The notes under the pieces are model-generated. The model was not told the DNA's origin. It saw nothing but the letters and a program-made list of their open reading frames with translations, and did no database searches. A DNA stretch of 6,370 bases from Acidobacteriaceae bacterium (GTDB lineage: Bacteria > Acidobacteriota > Terriglobia > Terriglobales > Acidobacteriaceae), in NCBI GenBank assembly GCA_030838305.1, contig JAUTWY010000209.1:1-6370 (forward strand), written 5' to 3'. Below are positions 4,655 to 6,370 of this stretch, piece after piece (the stretch's first letter is position 1; every line of letters starts with the position of its first letter). The position numbers and the translations under genes are program-made.

Positions 4655-6271
4655 TTAAATGCTCAACGCCTCGCCGCGCTGTTTGCGGGTCAGAATCCAG
4701 TCAAAGATCAGCCGCGACACGAACACGGCGGTGAACAAATTCGCCAGCAATCCGAAGGTCAATGTGGTGGCGAATCCACGCACTGGACCGGTGCCGAAAA
4801 TGAACAGAATCGCAGCCGAGACGATCGTCGTGACGTGCGTATCCACGATTGTGATCCAGGCGTGGCTGAACCCTTGGTCCACCGCCGAAGGCGGTGTCTT
4901 TCCGTTGCGTAGCTCTTCCCGAATGCGCTCAAAGATCAGCACATTGGAATCCACGCCCATACCGACGGTAAGGATCACCCCCGCGATTCCGGGCAACGTC
5001 AGCACTGCCTCGAAGAAGCCCATGAAACCCAGCAGGATGATCAGGTTGAGAATCAGCGCGATGTCAGCGTTGATGCCGGCCCCCCGATAGTAAACGAGCA
5101 TGAAAATCAGCACGGCCAACATGCCGATAATGGCGGCATTCACGCCGTGGCGAATCGAATCCGTGCCCAGCGACGGCCCGACGGTACGCTCTTCGAGATA
5201 CTTGATGCCTGCTGGAAGCGCACCCGAGCGTAGGATCATCGACAAATCTTTGGCTTGCTGCTGACTCATGCTGCCGCCGCTGATTTCGCCGGTGTCGCGG
5301 ATCGCTTCCTTGATGTTTGCAACTTCCTGAACCTTACCGTCTAACACCACACCCAGGCTTTCGCCCACATGCGCCGAAGTGAAACTGTAGAAACGCTGCC
5401 CACCTTCGCCGGTCAACTGGAAGCGCACGTTCGGCTGGCCATTCTGGTCGGTGCTGGGTTGTGCATCGCGCAAGTCTTTTCCGCGGACGGCGGAAATGCG
5501 CGACACCAAATACCACGATTGCTCACCCGCCGAAGCGCCGGGAGCTCCGTGACCCGGCATGAGAATCGCATCTGGCGGCAAAACTCCGCCCTTATCTTGT
5601 AACGCGGCTTGCTCGCTTGGATAGGGCCCGCCCAGCACCTGCTTGATCTCCAACATGGCGGTGGACTGCATAATATCTTTCACGCGGCCGGGATCATCCA
5701 CGCCCGGCAGCTGCACCAGAATCTGGTATTGCCCGAGCCCGTGTTCCTGAATCGTTGGCTCGCTCACGCCCAAAGAATCAATGCGATTGCGAATGGTCTC
5801 GATGGCCTGAGTCACCGCTTTGTTCTTCATGTCGGTGAGCATCTGCGGCTTCATGGTCAAAATCCAGGTATTATCCGCTCCCGAGCTCAGGTTGTATTCG
5901 GGCAGGCGCTCAGAGACGATATCCAGCAAATCTTTTCGCCCTTCGGGCGGGACGCCCTTCAGCACAACCTTGTCGGAACTGTTCTGTGGATCAGGCTTGG
6001 AGATATCCGCAAAAGCAATCTTGCGCTTGTTGAGCTGCTCCTTCAGCGTTTCCATGGCGTTGTCGGAATCAATGTTGACCGCGTCGTTGACCTGCACTTG
6101 TAAGATGAGGTGAGTTCCCCCCCGCAAATCCAGGCCGAGGTGGATGTGGTTGGTCATCGCCGTGAGCAAGCCCTGTCCTGAAAAACTCTGCGGAATGCCG
6201 AATATTCCGAACAGGAAGACGAGCAGAATTCCGATGGTGAGCGCCAATTTCCAGAGAAGATTCTTATTCAT
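4655..6271 (-). CDS. secD: Protein translocase subunit SecD
   Basis: SecD is the larger partner of SecF in the proton-driven accessory complex of SecYEG. The chosen protein has 538 residues. Helix 1 (about 7-27) is followed by the P1 domain, opening with H-L-G-L-D-L-R-G-G-T-H (44-54). The base of P1 contains R-N-R-I-D-S-L-G-V-S-E-P (161-172) and V-Q-L-P-G-V (186-191). P1 continues to about residue 370, with the F-T-G-E/G-Q-x-F-like segment near 285-300 and S-G-A-L-P-A-G (349-355). Helices 2-6 (about 376-525) hold G-M-G-V-D-S-N-V-L-I-F-E-R-I-R-E-E (437-453) with the proton-path Asp441. The ATG at 6271 is 28 bases after the yajC stop. Its ribosome site is poor. A TTG at 6289 would add six residues but is no better supported. 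The order yajC-secD-secF is the classical one. Confidence 0.97.
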   Translation of the reverse strand: MNKNLLWKLALTIGILLVFLFGIFGIPQSFSGQGLLTAMTNHIHLGLDLRGGTHLILQVQVNDAVNIDSDNAMETLKEQLNKRKIAFADISKPDPQNSSDKVVLKGVPPEGRKDLLDIVSERLPEYNLSSGADNTWILTMKPQMLTDMKNKAVTQAIETIRNRIDSLGVSEPTIQEHGLGQYQILVQLPGVDDPGRVKDIMQSTAMLEIKQVLGGPYPSEQAALQDKGGVLPPDAILMPGHGAPGASAGEQSWYLVSRISAVRGKDLRDAQPSTDQNGQPNVRFQLTGEGGQRFYSFTSAHVGESLGVVLDGKVQEVANIKEAIRDTGEISGGSMSQQQAKDLSMILRSGALPAGIKYLEERTVGPSLGTDSIRHGVNAAIIGMLAVLIFMLVYYRGAGINADIALILNLIILLGFMGFFEAVLTLPGIAGVILTVGMGVDSNVLIFERIREELRNGKTPPSAVDQGFSHAWITIVDTHVTTIVSAAILFIFGTGPVRGFATTLTFGLLANLFTAVFVSRLIFDWILTRKQRGEALSI

Positions 6272-6299
6272 GATAGAAACTGAGTCCAAATCAAGGTGG

Positions 6300-6370
6300 C
6301 TACGACTTCACCTTGGTTTCTTCCTCCGCAGTCGTGACTTGCGTTACCGAGGCCTTGGTGACTTCCAGCA
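6300..6370 (-). CDS. yajC: Probable YajC, C-terminal 22 residues (cut by window edge)
   Basis: An open frame enters from the right edge and ends with TAG at 6300-6302. It reads L-E-V-T-K-A-S-V-T-Q-V, then an acidic and basic tail ending V-K-S. YajC proteins, small membrane partners of SecDF, end in a similar beta-strand of the form (V/I)xVxxxxIxxV followed by a charged tail. The gene lies immediately upstream of secD, where yajC is usually found. The call rests mostly on that position, because only the tail is visible and no membrane helix can be seen. Confidence 0.7.
   Translation of the reverse strand, partial: LEVTKASVTQVTTAEEETKVKS

Noticed and set aside
5609..6103. 164-residue plus-strand open frame
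   Set aside because: It is fully antisense to secD, and no family is recognised.

Overview
The window is a stretch of a bacterial chromosome in which every supported gene lies on the minus strand, so transcription runs from right to left. In that order the genes are: the C-terminus of a probable YajC (cut by the right edge), SecD, SecF, a TonB-type energy transducer, an ExbB/TolQ/MotA-family proton channel, two tandem ExbD/TolR proteins, and the N-terminus of a TPR lipoprotein (cut by the left edge). No RNA gene, transposon, CRISPR array or phage gene is visible. No stretch without a gene exceeds 300 bases; the longest is 228 bases, between tonB and exbB.

The DNA looks moderately GC-rich. 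The proteins are diderm-type: a TonB/ExbBD system implies an outer membrane. The TonB has a ten-proline run followed by a Gly-Gly-x-Pro-Gly-Gly-rich linker. Together with the block tonB-exbB-exbD-exbD-TPR protein, this suggests an Acidobacteriota member (Terriglobia-like). That placement is an inference from remembered patterns, not from a database match.

The right half (about 3371-6370) is the accessory module of the Sec translocon. YajC, SecD and SecF associate with SecYEG and use the proton motive force to help complete export of proteins. The left half (about 463-3213) is a Ton/Tol-type motor. ExbB with ExbD converts proton flow into motion of TonB, which acts on outer-membrane transporters. 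The window therefore places two proton-driven inner-membrane machines next to each other in one orientation. The TPR lipoprotein follows, probably from its own promoter.

The spacers hold the least ordinary sequence: a 10-bp inverted repeat in an AT-rich secD-secF spacer; a terminator-like hairpin and a second hairpin between tonB and exbB; a perfect 12-bp GC-rich hairpin between exbB and the first exbD; and a bulged hairpin before the lipoprotein gene. These suggest that the Ton genes are not expressed as one uniform transcript. I see no clear evidence for a wholly new system. The best leads are RNA-level control of ExbB:ExbD ratio, the paired ExbD paralogs, and the secD-secF repeat.
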